Source of the DNA: Pseudoclavibacter terrae
GTDB lineage: Bacteria; Actinomycetota; Actinomycetes; Actinomycetales; Microbacteriaceae
Direction of reading: 5' to 3'
Assembly (NCBI RefSeq): GCF_008831075.1
Contig: NZ_WBJX01000002.1
Span: forward strand, 62,001-126,000
DNA length: 64,000 bases
In this document: one piece after another, positions 26,070-34,921 of the stretch
Layout of the letters: the number at the start of each line of letters is the position of its first letter
Position numbering within the stretch: the stretch's first letter is position 1
Notes under the pieces: generated by a model
What the model saw: the letters and a program-made list of their open reading frames with translations, nothing else
Database searches by the model: none
What the model was told of the DNA's origin: nothing
Translations under genes and position numbers: made by a program

Positions 26070-27827
26070 ATGCGTCGCACGATTCAACAATTCATGTGGG
26101 GATATCAGCCGCACTTTCGGTACAGTCTCGAAAAACTCGCGGCGCATGTGCTTGAGTCGATCGGCATCCATGGTGCGCCAGAAGCACTGCTGATCGGGTT
26201 CCGCGAAGAGGGTGCGTCGCCTTGGCCCATCTGCATTGAGCCGGAGAGTCGCGGCTACGAACCGTCGCAGCTCGCGGACGTTGTCGCCGTCGCCGATGAC
26301 CGTCTGGAGCAGCATCCCGACGCCGGAGTTTTCTATAGCGACGCCGGCCACCACGAGAGGATGATGAAGGCGCGCCTTGAAGAGTGCCGAAGAGATTCGA
26401 TTGCCGAAGAGCTTGAGGGCAGTTCACCCGGGGCCGGTCGCCTTTTCTTCGTTGGGTATCCACGCCGTGTAGATGACTATCGGGTCTACCCAGTGGTCTC
26501 AGTTTTGCGTACTGTCTGGGATCGCTATCCTCGCCTCACGCACGTCCACCGCAATGGTCGCATTGTGACGATCGAGTCGATGCAGCGCGCCGTGATGGAG
26601 GAGGTCGTCAGGACGGCGTCGGCGGATCTGGACCGGCGCGAACCGCCGCAGGAGCTCTCGGACTGGCCACATGTGATGGCACCCGATGTGGTGCGGCGGG
26701 GTGCCGAGCGATTTCTGCGGTCGCTCGTTGCGGCGCACGGATCTTGGGAAGGTACGGAGTTTATGAGCGCGATGGACTCGGTCGCGGCGCAGCCGTACGA
26801 GGGGCGCACCGCGGTGGGGTCCTTGATCCTAGGGAAGCCGGACCACCCCGCACTTTCGTACGATCTCCGATTCGAACCACCACTCAAACTTCGAAAGTCA
26901 CGGGTCTTCAGGAAGACGCTCGAGATGTCCGGAGTCGCGGTTTCGCTCATCTCGGACGGGGCAGAGATCGTGGGGTTGGGGCGAGCACAGGCCACGTATG
27001 ACGCGGACTCGGAAACTCTGTTCCAGGTGACGGTTGTCGCTCGCGGGGCATGGGAACTCGCTCACGCCGGGGTCGGATTGATGCGCGTCGAGAACGGTCG
27101 CGCGCAGCTTCCCCAAGAGCGCATATCCCGTGAAGTGTTTGTCGACACGGCGCGCCGAGTTCTCGGAGACGAGACACATCCCGACAAGCTGTGGTCTCAG
27201 GTCGAGGGTGCAGTGGATCAGCAGCACGGAACCATGCTGGTTGTTCACCGCGATGCCGATGCGGAGGCTTCGCGGCTGGGTGCGCAAGCCACGCTTATCG
27301 ATCCCACCGAGCTGACCGCGGAGGCACTCGCGGCGGTCACCTCTATCGATGGGGCAGTCCTCCTGAGGCCAGACGCCACTTGCGTTGCGGTCGGCGTCAT
27401 CCTGGACGGCACCGCTACTGCATCGATCGGCGACGCGTCGCGGGGTGCGAGGTTCAACTCGGGCATGCGGTACCAAGCAGCATCTCCAGGAGGGTGCCTC
27501 GTGGTGATCGTGAGCGAGGACGGGATGATCGATCTCGTCCCCCGCCTTCCCCGACGAGTCAGACGCTTTGACGTGGAGCGGGCCGTCCAGCGTCTGGAAG
27601 ACGCGGCGGGCGCGGCTGACGTCGACTTCGAAGTAGCCACCGATCGAGCGGACCACGTCAGTTCGCTCGCGTTCTACCTCACCCCTGAACAGTGCGCGCG
27701 ATGCAACGCCTCGAAGGCCCTCATAGAAGAGGCAAGAGCGAAGTCCGGTGGCGCATTCATTCGCGTCGGTTGGAACCCTCTGAAACCCGACCCTGAGCTA
27801 GACGATTCCTATTTCCTGCCCGAGTAG
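26070..27827 (+). CDS. DisA-like nucleotide-cyclase/sensor domain protein
   Basis: 585 aa, ATG with only a weak ribosome site. The C-terminal part (about 385-490) resembles a DisA_N diadenylate cyclase domain: the DGA motif at 427-429 (SIDGAVLLRPD), GMRYQAAS at 465-472 where canonical enzymes have GTRHRAA, and VSEDGMIDLVP at 481-490 for the VSEE strand. The N-terminal 370 residues have no family I recognise; they may be the sensor half described for DAC-associated proteins. It could make or sense a cyclic dinucleotide. The H-to-Y and R-to-Q changes at the RHR motif make catalysis doubtful. A lone gene within the island, next to STAND and HEPN genes. Confidence 0.7.
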   Translation: MRRTIQQFMWGYQPHFRYSLEKLAAHVLESIGIHGAPEALLIGFREEGASPWPICIEPESRGYEPSQLADVVAVADDRLEQHPDAGVFYSDAGHHERMMKARLEECRRDSIAEELEGSSPGAGRLFFVGYPRRVDDYRVYPVVSVLRTVWDRYPRLTHVHRNGRIVTIESMQRAVMEEVVRTASADLDRREPPQELSDWPHVMAPDVVRRGAERFLRSLVAAHGSWEGTEFMSAMDSVAAQPYEGRTAVGSLILGKPDHPALSYDLRFEPPLKLRKSRVFRKTLEMSGVAVSLISDGAEIVGLGRAQATYDADSETLFQVTVVARGAWELAHAGVGLMRVENGRAQLPQERISREVFVDTARRVLGDETHPDKLWSQVEGAVDQQHGTMLVVHRDADAEASRLGAQATLIDPTELTAEALAAVTSIDGAVLLRPDATCVAVGVILDGTATASIGDASRGARFNSGMRYQAASPGGCLVVIVSEDGMIDLVPRLPRRVRRFDVERAVQRLEDAAGAADVDFEVATDRADHVSSLAFYLTPEQCARCNASKALIEEARAKSGGAFIRVGWNPLKPDPELDDSYFLPE

Positions 27828-28338
27828 GTCGGTGGAGATTCCCTTATTGTCCGCGCTCACTCGGGTCGTGCTTGGGTGGCCATTCTGAGCTACGCGAGCG
27901 TTGGGGCGAACGGGGATCGCACGGTCCCCATCTGCTTCCCGCGCGCGAACCCGCGCAGGTAAAATTGCGGGACGTAGTGGTGTCGCTTCTTTTCTTCCGT
28001 CACGAAGAGATTGTCTCGTGCAGGGCGAAGGATGGGGCGAGGCTAGCGTGACTGCGCTCGCTTATTGCTTGATTCCCGGTCCCTTTCGGGCAGTGACCGA
28101 TAGTGGAACCGCAACGTGCATTCTGATCCCGAACTAGCGGTGCTATGGCCATTCCGGTTGGGGTCTGATCCCATCCCAGGCGATCCGTACTGGGCTCCGT
28201 CGAGTAGCTCGGGGCAGGAGGCGTTGGCGGTCTGAGCTTCGATCTCTGCTCGCACGGCAATGCTGCCGGGGCGGTCCGGAGGGTTTACACGATTCCCTCC
28301 TGGGTGCCCAGTACGGGGATGTAGCCGAGGAGTATCCC
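27828..28338. other. Intergenic region without recognisable genes
   Basis: 511 bases between the convergent DisA-like gene and the weak reading frame downstream of the NACHT gene. Only short unconvincing frames are seen, and no hairpin with a T-run was noticed. It is probably decayed DNA. Confidence 0.5.
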
Positions 28339-28701
28339 CTAACTGTTCATGTCGTCAGGCCGGTGGTCTCCCAGTACGGAGATGAGGCCGCCGGCGGGGT
28401 TTGCGTCGAGCCAGTCGGCGGTGTCGTTGCGGGTGGCGTCGGGGACTACCAGAACGTCTCGAGCTCGGAGACCGGCCCGCACGGCCAGCCCGTGAACGAG
28501 TAGAACGAGGCGACATTCTATGGGTCGGTCGTCGTGCCGGGTGGGAGGAAGATGTCGTCCAGCCAGCCAGGCCTGCGCCCGTGCCCGCGCCTGCTCGCCG
28601 TCGCTTCCCGACGCGATGACATCGGAGTATGGTGCTGCCGATCCTGGTGTGGCTTCCGCTGCCGGCGCGGGCCATCCTGCGGGGGTCGCGCATCCGGTCA
28701 C
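28339..28701 (-). CDS. Possible small protein downstream of the NACHT gene
   Basis: 120 aa with a GTG start, beginning 24 bases after the stop of the NACHT gene on the same strand. The N-terminal third is Ala/Pro-rich. The second half looks more protein-like (RLVLLVHGLAVRAGLRARDVLVVPDATRNDT in two runs, ending GGLISVLGDHRPDDMNS). It could be an operon partner, or the remains of a longer gene. No family is recognised. Confidence 0.3.
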   Translation of the reverse strand: MTGCATPAGWPAPAAEATPGSAAPYSDVIASGSDGEQARARAQAWLAGRHLPPTRHDDRPIECRLVLLVHGLAVRAGLRARDVLVVPDATRNDTADWLDANPAGGLISVLGDHRPDDMNS

Positions 28702-28725
28702 ACGTCAACTCGGACGCGGGGCCGT

Positions 28726-31700
28726 TTAGAAGCGCGGAACTCGCGGAACCCAGTTGTTCTCGAGTGCGACCCTTTCTAGTACGCCCTTCCCCAGAGGGCG
28801 CGTCGACTCTTCGGCGTACAACACCCACTCCATCGGGTATCGGCCGGGGTCTCGGAGAACTTCGGTCGCCAGGTCTCGGTCCAGTGCGATCGATGCTCCG
28901 CCGATTCCGGAGAGCGAGTCCAAGCCGAGTGCAGCGACACCCTCAAGCAAGGTAAGGGAAGGGGACGTCTTGATTCGCGCGGCCAGCGCCTCTGCAATCG
29001 GCCAGTACGCTGCCTCAGCGCAGGCGAGGTCCCGCAACTGGCCACCGGTGAGTTCGGGGATGTCGGTCATCGATAGCCGGGGATTCTGGAAGTGACTAAG
29101 TAGGAGCAGCGTCCGCGCATTCGCACCTGGCGAACTGATGCTCGCTGGCAGCATCCGAGCAGAGCCGTTCTGGCTGATTCGGCTTGACGACGCGGCGGTC
29201 GCCGAGAACTCCGCCGGAGGCAGGTTGGCCAGCACGGCATCGACCCGAGCGAGATTGGCTGCGACAGCTTCGACTGAGCCCGCCGCAATGAGTGCCAGAA
29301 CCCATGTGCGGCGCGACAACTGGTCCGGGCATGCGTCGTGCTGCTCGGCCCACCACGTTGCTTCTGGTCGTCTGCGTACCTCGATGACAAGAGTCCCGTA
29401 GTCCACGTCCGGGCCGAATGGCACCCCGTCTCGGTCCTTGGAACCTGACGCGACGAGGTCAACGGCTGCCGCACCGGTGACTGCAATCTCCGCGGCAAGC
29501 CAGGATGGGCCGTGGATTCGCGTGAGCTCCCGAGCGGGAGCCTGCCAGGGCTCCGTCGTGCCGCCCTGTGAGTGTCCTCTCCGAGCGGACCTACGGAGAG
29601 CAGCGTAGGCCGGGTTGATGTCGAGAAGTCGCGTCCAGGCGGCGTTCCGGGCACCCTCATCTACTCGGTCGACAGCGAGATGCCCGTTGGGCACCAATGC
29701 CGGCGACTGCTTGCCTGGTACTCCGCGATGGAACCACTGCGGCCGCATCGCAAGCAAGAGCGCGCCGGCTTCACCCGCACCTCGAGATTTCGAGTCGGAT
29801 GCACGGCCTTCGAGGACGGCGGACAGCATCCCTTGCGAGAGAGGGCTACCTGGAGACGCGGCCGCGCCCACGCCGAGTGCAGCCTCCGACACGGCCGCGG
29901 TCGAGCCCGTGAGCTTGTCGCTCGCATCTGCATCTAGCTTTCGGATACCGTACGCGCATCCGATGGTCAGCCATTGGGCCTCACCCTCAGTTCCAGTGGC
30001 ATGACGCAACTTGTCGCGCCACCACAGTTCGAAGTCTGCGCGCGCGATAGAGGACTGATTGCGCAGCATCTCCACTCGAGCCACGGCGAGGTGGTGTGTC
30101 GGATTGCGCTCAAGGGCCGCTTGCAACGAAGTCGCGAGCTGCGCGCCGCCCGAGTCGAGCGCGAGTGCAGGAAAGTCTGAAGAGTACTGAGGTTCCCGCG
30201 CGAGCATCACGGTGAGGTCGTCAGTCAACATGCCGACGACGTCACGTTGCACGCGGGTATTGCCGACGAAAACGGCGTCCGACAGGAGCGCCCAGGATGC
30301 GACGCGGTACTCGATGGCAGTGTGTTCGGAACCGAGGGCGTCCTCGACTCCGTATCGCAGAGCGGCCAGTTCGTTCGGCGAAGCAAAGCCTGCGTAGAAG
30401 CGGGCGGTGTTGAGCCAGTATGGGCGGCCGAGCAGCTCGCGGAGTACCGACTGTTTGGACAGCGGTTCTCGTTGTTCGCGCCCAGCCCATTCGGCGAGGA
30501 ACCGCGCTGCGAAATACTCCCGCACTGGCTGCACCGCGAACTTGAACAACTCGTCCGTCTCGCTGGTGAGGGCCCAGAACCGGTCAGAGGCCGCACGGAA
30601 TAAGGTCGCGGCGTCATTGCTGTCGGCGCCGACTTCGCGGAGATAGAGCATCAAGGTCGTCTCGATGTCCTTCCGCGTCATCGCGCCCGCGGTTGGGTTC
30701 GTTTCGACCCCCGCCTGCATATGCCACCCGAGGAACGCCGTGACTTCCTGCACCTGCGCCACGGCGTTGCGTCCAATCTGTCCTCGCGCCACCTCACGGT
30801 CCATCAAAGTCGACATGTAGTCGGCGTACAGCGGCGTGCGGGCGACTGGGACCGAGTCACCCTTCTTGCTGATGAGGTATAGCAGGATAGCGAGCTGCAT
30901 CGGGTTGTCTGCGAGTTTTGACACGTGGTCGAGCGACGTTCGGTCGCGAAAGATTCGCCGGAGTTCCGTGCGCGCGGCGCCGTCGATGCGGCGAGCATCA
31001 CACCACTTGATGACGAACTCGTTCTGGAGAGCATCGTCCATGGGGTCAAGCCGCACCCGCTGAAACTGGTCTGCAGACGGTTCTGCAAGACCAGTGGCGT
31101 TGGGGCGCGCGGTGACGACAATCTGAAAGGAGCGCAACTGCGGCTTTGGAAGAGCCATCCGGGCCGCAAGTGCCTCAACTTCTTCGACGATAATCCGCCG
31201 CAATTCCGGATCTGCCACCTCATCCAGGCCGTCGAAAACGATGAGACACGGGTAACGCTCCAGCAGGCTGTGAACGTCTTCGACCGTCACGTCGCGCCCG
31301 CCGCTCGCTGCCACGCACAACTCCGCGATGTAGCACTCCGCACTGCGTGTCGCCCTGGAGCGCCGCTTTGAGATGCGTGGGCGCTCGTCGTCGAATGTGT
31401 CGAACCCGTCGACCCAGGCGGCGTACTCTTTCAGCTCGACCCGGAGCGGTAGCTTTGGCTCGCGGATGGGGACAGACGGCGGAACAAAGCCGCTCGTCTC
31501 CTGAGCAAGGATGACAGCGCGATGCACCTGGCAGAGGAACTGCGTCAAAGTGGATTTGCCCTGGCCAGGCACCCCCATGAGAAATGTCAAAGGCACGTGC
31601 GCGTCGAGCAAGGAATCGACAGCGCCACGCGGGCGCGTGCTCGCGAGAATGGGGTTGCGCTGGAACTCCCGCACAGCATTCCTCGGTGCTGCGACCAAAG

Positions 31701-32418
31701 ATGCGCGAACGTCAACGAAGAGCTCTGCGAGGCTGACGCGGTCCATCTCCACCTGCGAGAACCGGACCTGCGCGTCGTTACGCCACTGGTCTGCCAACAC
31801 CTTCGTCATCGTTTCCCGCATTCGAGCCGCAGACGCTTCGAGTTGCGTTCCGAAGATGAGATAGCGGATGGCGTCCGAGCCCGCGAGCATCTCCTGGTAC
31901 GACCACTTGACGCCGTCCCCGGCGTGGTCCACCTCAGCATCGATGTCTGCCTGCCACCAGCATTCGACCTCGATACCCAGCTTTGCCGAGTAGTCATTGA
32001 GGGTCTTCTGGAGCTTCTGCAAGCTGCCCGTACCCTTCGACGTCGTCGTCGCCGCCACCGAAGTCATCAGGATGTAGCGAGTCGCGCGACCTTCATTAAC
32101 GAGCTTGCGAATCTTGTCGAACTCGGCCTGGAGAGTGGCCTCCAGCCACGTCGCAGGGTTCTGCTGGTGCTTGCTTGTCCACTTCACCTGGTAGACGATG
32201 CTGCCGTGCGAGATGGCGTCGATGCCCTCGTCAGCCATTCCGACCGGGAAGCACTGGACCGGGTCGTACTTGGCTCGCAGGAGCGCTCCGCACAACTGCT
32301 GAAACTGTTTCTCCGACAGACGCCAGTAGAGGTACCTGAAGGTGTTCCCCGCTTGGTACTCCGGACCGCGCGGACGACGCGCAGACGACGGACCGGACCT
32401 TTGACGACCAGATGTCAC
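28726..32418 (-). CDS. Mrr-like nuclease-NACHT STAND ATPase (Avs/bNACHT-like defence protein)
   Basis: 1230 aa. The N-terminal domain (about 30-190) has the restriction-endonuclease fold signature: EGID (D67) then YQVK (Q77, K79), the D...QxK active site of Mrr-type nucleases. A NACHT ATPase follows, with Walker A GVPGQGKST (282-290) and Walker B LIVFDGLDE (392-400). The remaining 750 residues are helical with repeat-like character, suited to target sensing. The plan effector-NTPase-sensor matches bacterial STAND immunity proteins that oligomerise on detecting phage proteins and cut DNA. All key residues seem intact. The exact subfamily cannot be named without a profile search. Confidence 0.88.
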   Translation of the reverse strand: MTSGRQRSGPSSARRPRGPEYQAGNTFRYLYWRLSEKQFQQLCGALLRAKYDPVQCFPVGMADEGIDAISHGSIVYQVKWTSKHQQNPATWLEATLQAEFDKIRKLVNEGRATRYILMTSVAATTTSKGTGSLQKLQKTLNDYSAKLGIEVECWWQADIDAEVDHAGDGVKWSYQEMLAGSDAIRYLIFGTQLEASAARMRETMTKVLADQWRNDAQVRFSQVEMDRVSLAELFVDVRASLVAAPRNAVREFQRNPILASTRPRGAVDSLLDAHVPLTFLMGVPGQGKSTLTQFLCQVHRAVILAQETSGFVPPSVPIREPKLPLRVELKEYAAWVDGFDTFDDERPRISKRRSRATRSAECYIAELCVAASGGRDVTVEDVHSLLERYPCLIVFDGLDEVADPELRRIIVEEVEALAARMALPKPQLRSFQIVVTARPNATGLAEPSADQFQRVRLDPMDDALQNEFVIKWCDARRIDGAARTELRRIFRDRTSLDHVSKLADNPMQLAILLYLISKKGDSVPVARTPLYADYMSTLMDREVARGQIGRNAVAQVQEVTAFLGWHMQAGVETNPTAGAMTRKDIETTLMLYLREVGADSNDAATLFRAASDRFWALTSETDELFKFAVQPVREYFAARFLAEWAGREQREPLSKQSVLRELLGRPYWLNTARFYAGFASPNELAALRYGVEDALGSEHTAIEYRVASWALLSDAVFVGNTRVQRDVVGMLTDDLTVMLAREPQYSSDFPALALDSGGAQLATSLQAALERNPTHHLAVARVEMLRNQSSIARADFELWWRDKLRHATGTEGEAQWLTIGCAYGIRKLDADASDKLTGSTAAVSEAALGVGAAASPGSPLSQGMLSAVLEGRASDSKSRGAGEAGALLLAMRPQWFHRGVPGKQSPALVPNGHLAVDRVDEGARNAAWTRLLDINPAYAALRRSARRGHSQGGTTEPWQAPARELTRIHGPSWLAAEIAVTGAAAVDLVASGSKDRDGVPFGPDVDYGTLVIEVRRRPEATWWAEQHDACPDQLSRRTWVLALIAAGSVEAVAANLARVDAVLANLPPAEFSATAASSSRISQNGSARMLPASISSPGANARTLLLLSHFQNPRLSMTDIPELTGGQLRDLACAEAAYWPIAEALAARIKTSPSLTLLEGVAALGLDSLSGIGGASIALDRDLATEVLRDPGRYPMEWVLYAEESTRPLGKGVLERVALENNWVPRVPRF

Positions 32419-32789
32419 CGATGCTCCCCAGATACGACGGACAGGCTCAACTCAACCTATCGGTGAGGAGCGACATCGGGAGGCCGAAAGCGAAAGGCCA
32501 CCAAGGGTTCCGGGCGTCGGCGCCGATGTAATTCGGTGCCAGCTCTCAAACAGGCGAGCAACTGCGCAGACGATGATCCAGCTCGCTATCGCGGCCCGCA
32601 AGCCCGTCCGTCACCGAGCAGAGATCGGTGCCGAGTCCGGGACCTAGCGCGATGACTATCCTTCGCGCTAATCGGAGCCATGTACGGGCACCGCCCGGAA
32701 GTGCTACCCAGACGGGCCTCACCCACCGAGATCAGCGTAGAGGAACTGAACGCAGCCTGGCGTGTGACGCACGAGCTTTTTCGAGGGGC
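32419..32789. other. Intergenic region holding one copy of an island repeat
   Basis: 371 bases upstream of the NACHT gene and downstream of the HEPN-like gene, both on the minus strand. It contains the first copy (32592-32675) of an 84-base sequence repeated at 35901-35983. It must also hold the NACHT promoter. Nothing else is recognised. Confidence 0.55.
32592..32675 (+). repeat. Island repeat, copy 1
   Basis: About 84 bases, sharing with 35901-35983 the blocks CAGAGATCGG, GCGATGA(C/G)TATC and TTCGCGC(T/G)AATCGG in the same order and spacing. Both copies are in intergenic DNA on the same strand. Confidence 0.65.
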
Positions 32790-33671
32790 TTAGCGAGCTG
32801 TCTGGTCACCTGCGTCGTGCTGTGCAACCCAATCACCAGCAGCAGGAAGTAGCCGATCGAGCACCGCTAGTCCTTCGGATACGTCGTCTCTTGAGACTTC
32901 GCGGGCGTGTGCAATCGCATTGCGAAGTTGTCGCACGCTGTCGAGCGCCGGTGCGTAATCCGCGATGAACCACTCCTGGACGCGACGTTTCTGAGCCTCT
33001 CCCGTGGTCGGGCGGCCTCTGCCGCGGAGAGCGTGAAGATCCAACACATCGGCGAGTGCCTCGTATTTCTCGAGCAACTCCATCTTGAGCTCGGCGACGC
33101 TGGACGCGACGCGATCGCGCTCCTCGGGCGGCCCGTCGGCACGGTAGCCCCCGGCGTCGTTTGCTACTCGAGCGCTTTCCTCCCGCAATCGTTGGCGCTC
33201 ATCTGGGCCCCATGCATCCGAGCCGAAGTGGTTATGAACCACAGCGGAGGCAGTTGAGTTCGCTCTGACAACGGCGTTGATCTGGACTTGCTGGAGTAGC
33301 ACCGTCGCGCGGAGGTCCTCAATCCCTTTGCGCGCTGCCGTTGCCTTGGACTCCGCAGCGGCGATACGGCGCTTCAGGGTCACCCCGAGCACAGTCACCT
33401 CCGAGATATCAGGCCACAGCAGCGCGACAACCAGGAGCAGCACTAGGAGAACGGTCGCGCTTGTGATTGTCGGTGGAGCGCAGGTCACCTCGGAGCTTGC
33501 GAGGTCGTTGATGTCAACACTCCGAACGAACGTGCACTCACGGTAGATCCAGATCGTCGCGATCGCGAATGTGACAAGAAGCGCGAAGACTGCCAACAGA
33601 CGCGCAACACGCCATCCGCGCTTAACTGACGGCACCGTTGGATCGTCGCGCGGAGGAGTTGGAGTCATCAC
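32790..33671 (-). CDS. Membrane-anchored protein with HEPN-like C terminus
   Basis: 293 aa. Two transmembrane helices (about 23-43 and 73-87) are followed by a charged helical, probably coiled-coil region (about 98-140) and a C-terminal helical domain ending RQLRNAIAHAREVS. R250-N-A-I-A-H255 matches the R-x4-6-H catalytic motif of HEPN ribonucleases. If real, this would be a membrane-tethered RNase effector, a design seen in toxin and defence proteins. No family is certain. It lies upstream of the NACHT gene on the same strand, 371 bases away. Confidence 0.6.
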   Translation of the reverse strand: MMTPTPPRDDPTVPSVKRGWRVARLLAVFALLVTFAIATIWIYRECTFVRSVDINDLASSEVTCAPPTITSATVLLVLLLVVALLWPDISEVTVLGVTLKRRIAAAESKATAARKGIEDLRATVLLQQVQINAVVRANSTASAVVHNHFGSDAWGPDERQRLREESARVANDAGGYRADGPPEERDRVASSVAELKMELLEKYEALADVLDLHALRGRGRPTTGEAQKRRVQEWFIADYAPALDSVRQLRNAIAHAREVSRDDVSEGLAVLDRLLPAAGDWVAQHDAGDQTAR

Positions 33672-33962
33672 GAGCCCAATACTGCCGCATCGCCAGCCGC
33701 GCGGTCGCCACCACTAGCGCGGCGTCAGCGCGGCGCCACCGGGGGCGGTTAGCCGCACGAGCGCCAGGCGCAAGGATCCTTACCCGCATCGGGAACGCGG
33801 CGGACGGGCCCGGACTCGTGCAATCCGGGTTCCTTCGCGGGCGCCACGCGACCGGGGGCGCTACTGTGCCACAGCATTCCCGCGGCGAGCGATCTGCCAG
33901 AAGACTGCACGTCAGCGACGGTGCCACTGTCTCGGCTTAGGTGAAAACCACGAAGCGAGATC

Positions 33963-34551
33963 GTGGCAGCGCTCGTGAGTCCAACCGACTTTCGAACACA
34001 CGCGGGGTACCCGCACAAGGCGTTTGCGCGAGGTCCAGACTACGGCACTGGGCGCCAGCGCGAAGTTGACTTCCTCATCCAGCCGTACAACACAGAGATG
34101 AGCGCGCTGTGCATCGAGGCAAAGTGGCAGGGTCGAGCCATTGCCGGTGGGACCGTATCCTGCTTGACATTTGTCGCCTGGCGTTCGTCAAGGAGCGCCA
34201 CCTACAACAGAGTGCCTTTTTGCCCTATCCGGTCCTGTATCCGAAGCCGAAGCCGCACTGAAGTCGCTAAGGAAGAACATCCCAGCTCGGAAGGGCAAGT
34301 ACAACGGGATCCGGCTACTTGAGGAGCCCGGTGAGAATCGCTACTCCGTGCGGCGCGTACGCCGAATGAAAGACTGGGGCGGACGGTTCGTGGGGAACGC
34401 ACTAGTTGAGAACGCACTCCCGAAGAAGGCTAATGGGAAGGTCAACATCCCAGCCAAGTTCGCCACCAGTCTTGTACGGTCGCACGTCACGCGGGCCGGA
34501 AATTGGCAGACAATCGTGTGGCGTGTGTCTACGAGCGCAGCTCTGAGGTAG
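33963..34551 (+). pseudogene. Broken PD-(D/E)XK nuclease-like gene
   Basis: The first part, from a GTG at 33963, reads RQREVDFLIQP...CIEAKWQG, a classic D...ExK nuclease core. Near 34150 the protein-like sequence continues in a different frame (ILLDICRLA, starting 34157), then again in a third frame from about 34200 (ECLFALSGPVSEAEAALKSL through to NWQTIVWRVS, ending 34551). At least two indels have destroyed the frame. It was probably a nuclease-domain protein of the same defence cargo. Confidence 0.6.
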
Positions 34552-34921
34552 ACCTTCCCGTTTGCTTTGCGGGATCCCTGAGAACGCGCATCGGCTTGTG
34601 GAAAATCAGCACGCGGTCCCGGCAAGCTTGGACGCCAGCGTCGCGGTGTCTGGAGCGTTCTACACTACTGTCGGCTGAGTGAGCGCAGTCAAAGACTCTC
34701 AGCCCGGGCGGGAAGGCCCAGCGGATCCAGATGGGGTATCGCGAAGGCCAGAGCGCAATTTGGCCTAGTGGTTTGGTCGGGAAAGCGGGCACTCTGGAGC
34801 CGTCCGCGTCGGTGCTCGCGGCGATGGAGGCAATGAAGCCAAGTGTGAGATTGCTCGCCGACTCACGATTGAACGAGTGGGAAGAAGCGCTGAATAGGAC
34901 TCTCAGCGGTTCGCGGTGGCC
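34552..34921. other. Region without a supported gene
   Basis: 370 bases between two decayed genes. A short open frame in the second half (34731 on) contains ASVLAAMEAMKPSVRLLADS, which might be another gene fragment, but nothing can be assigned. Confidence 0.4.

Noticed and set aside
31522-32466. 314-codon plus-strand frame opposite the NACHT gene
   Set aside because: It is antisense to the nuclease and P-loop region, which shows intact motifs. The product has no recognisable fold.
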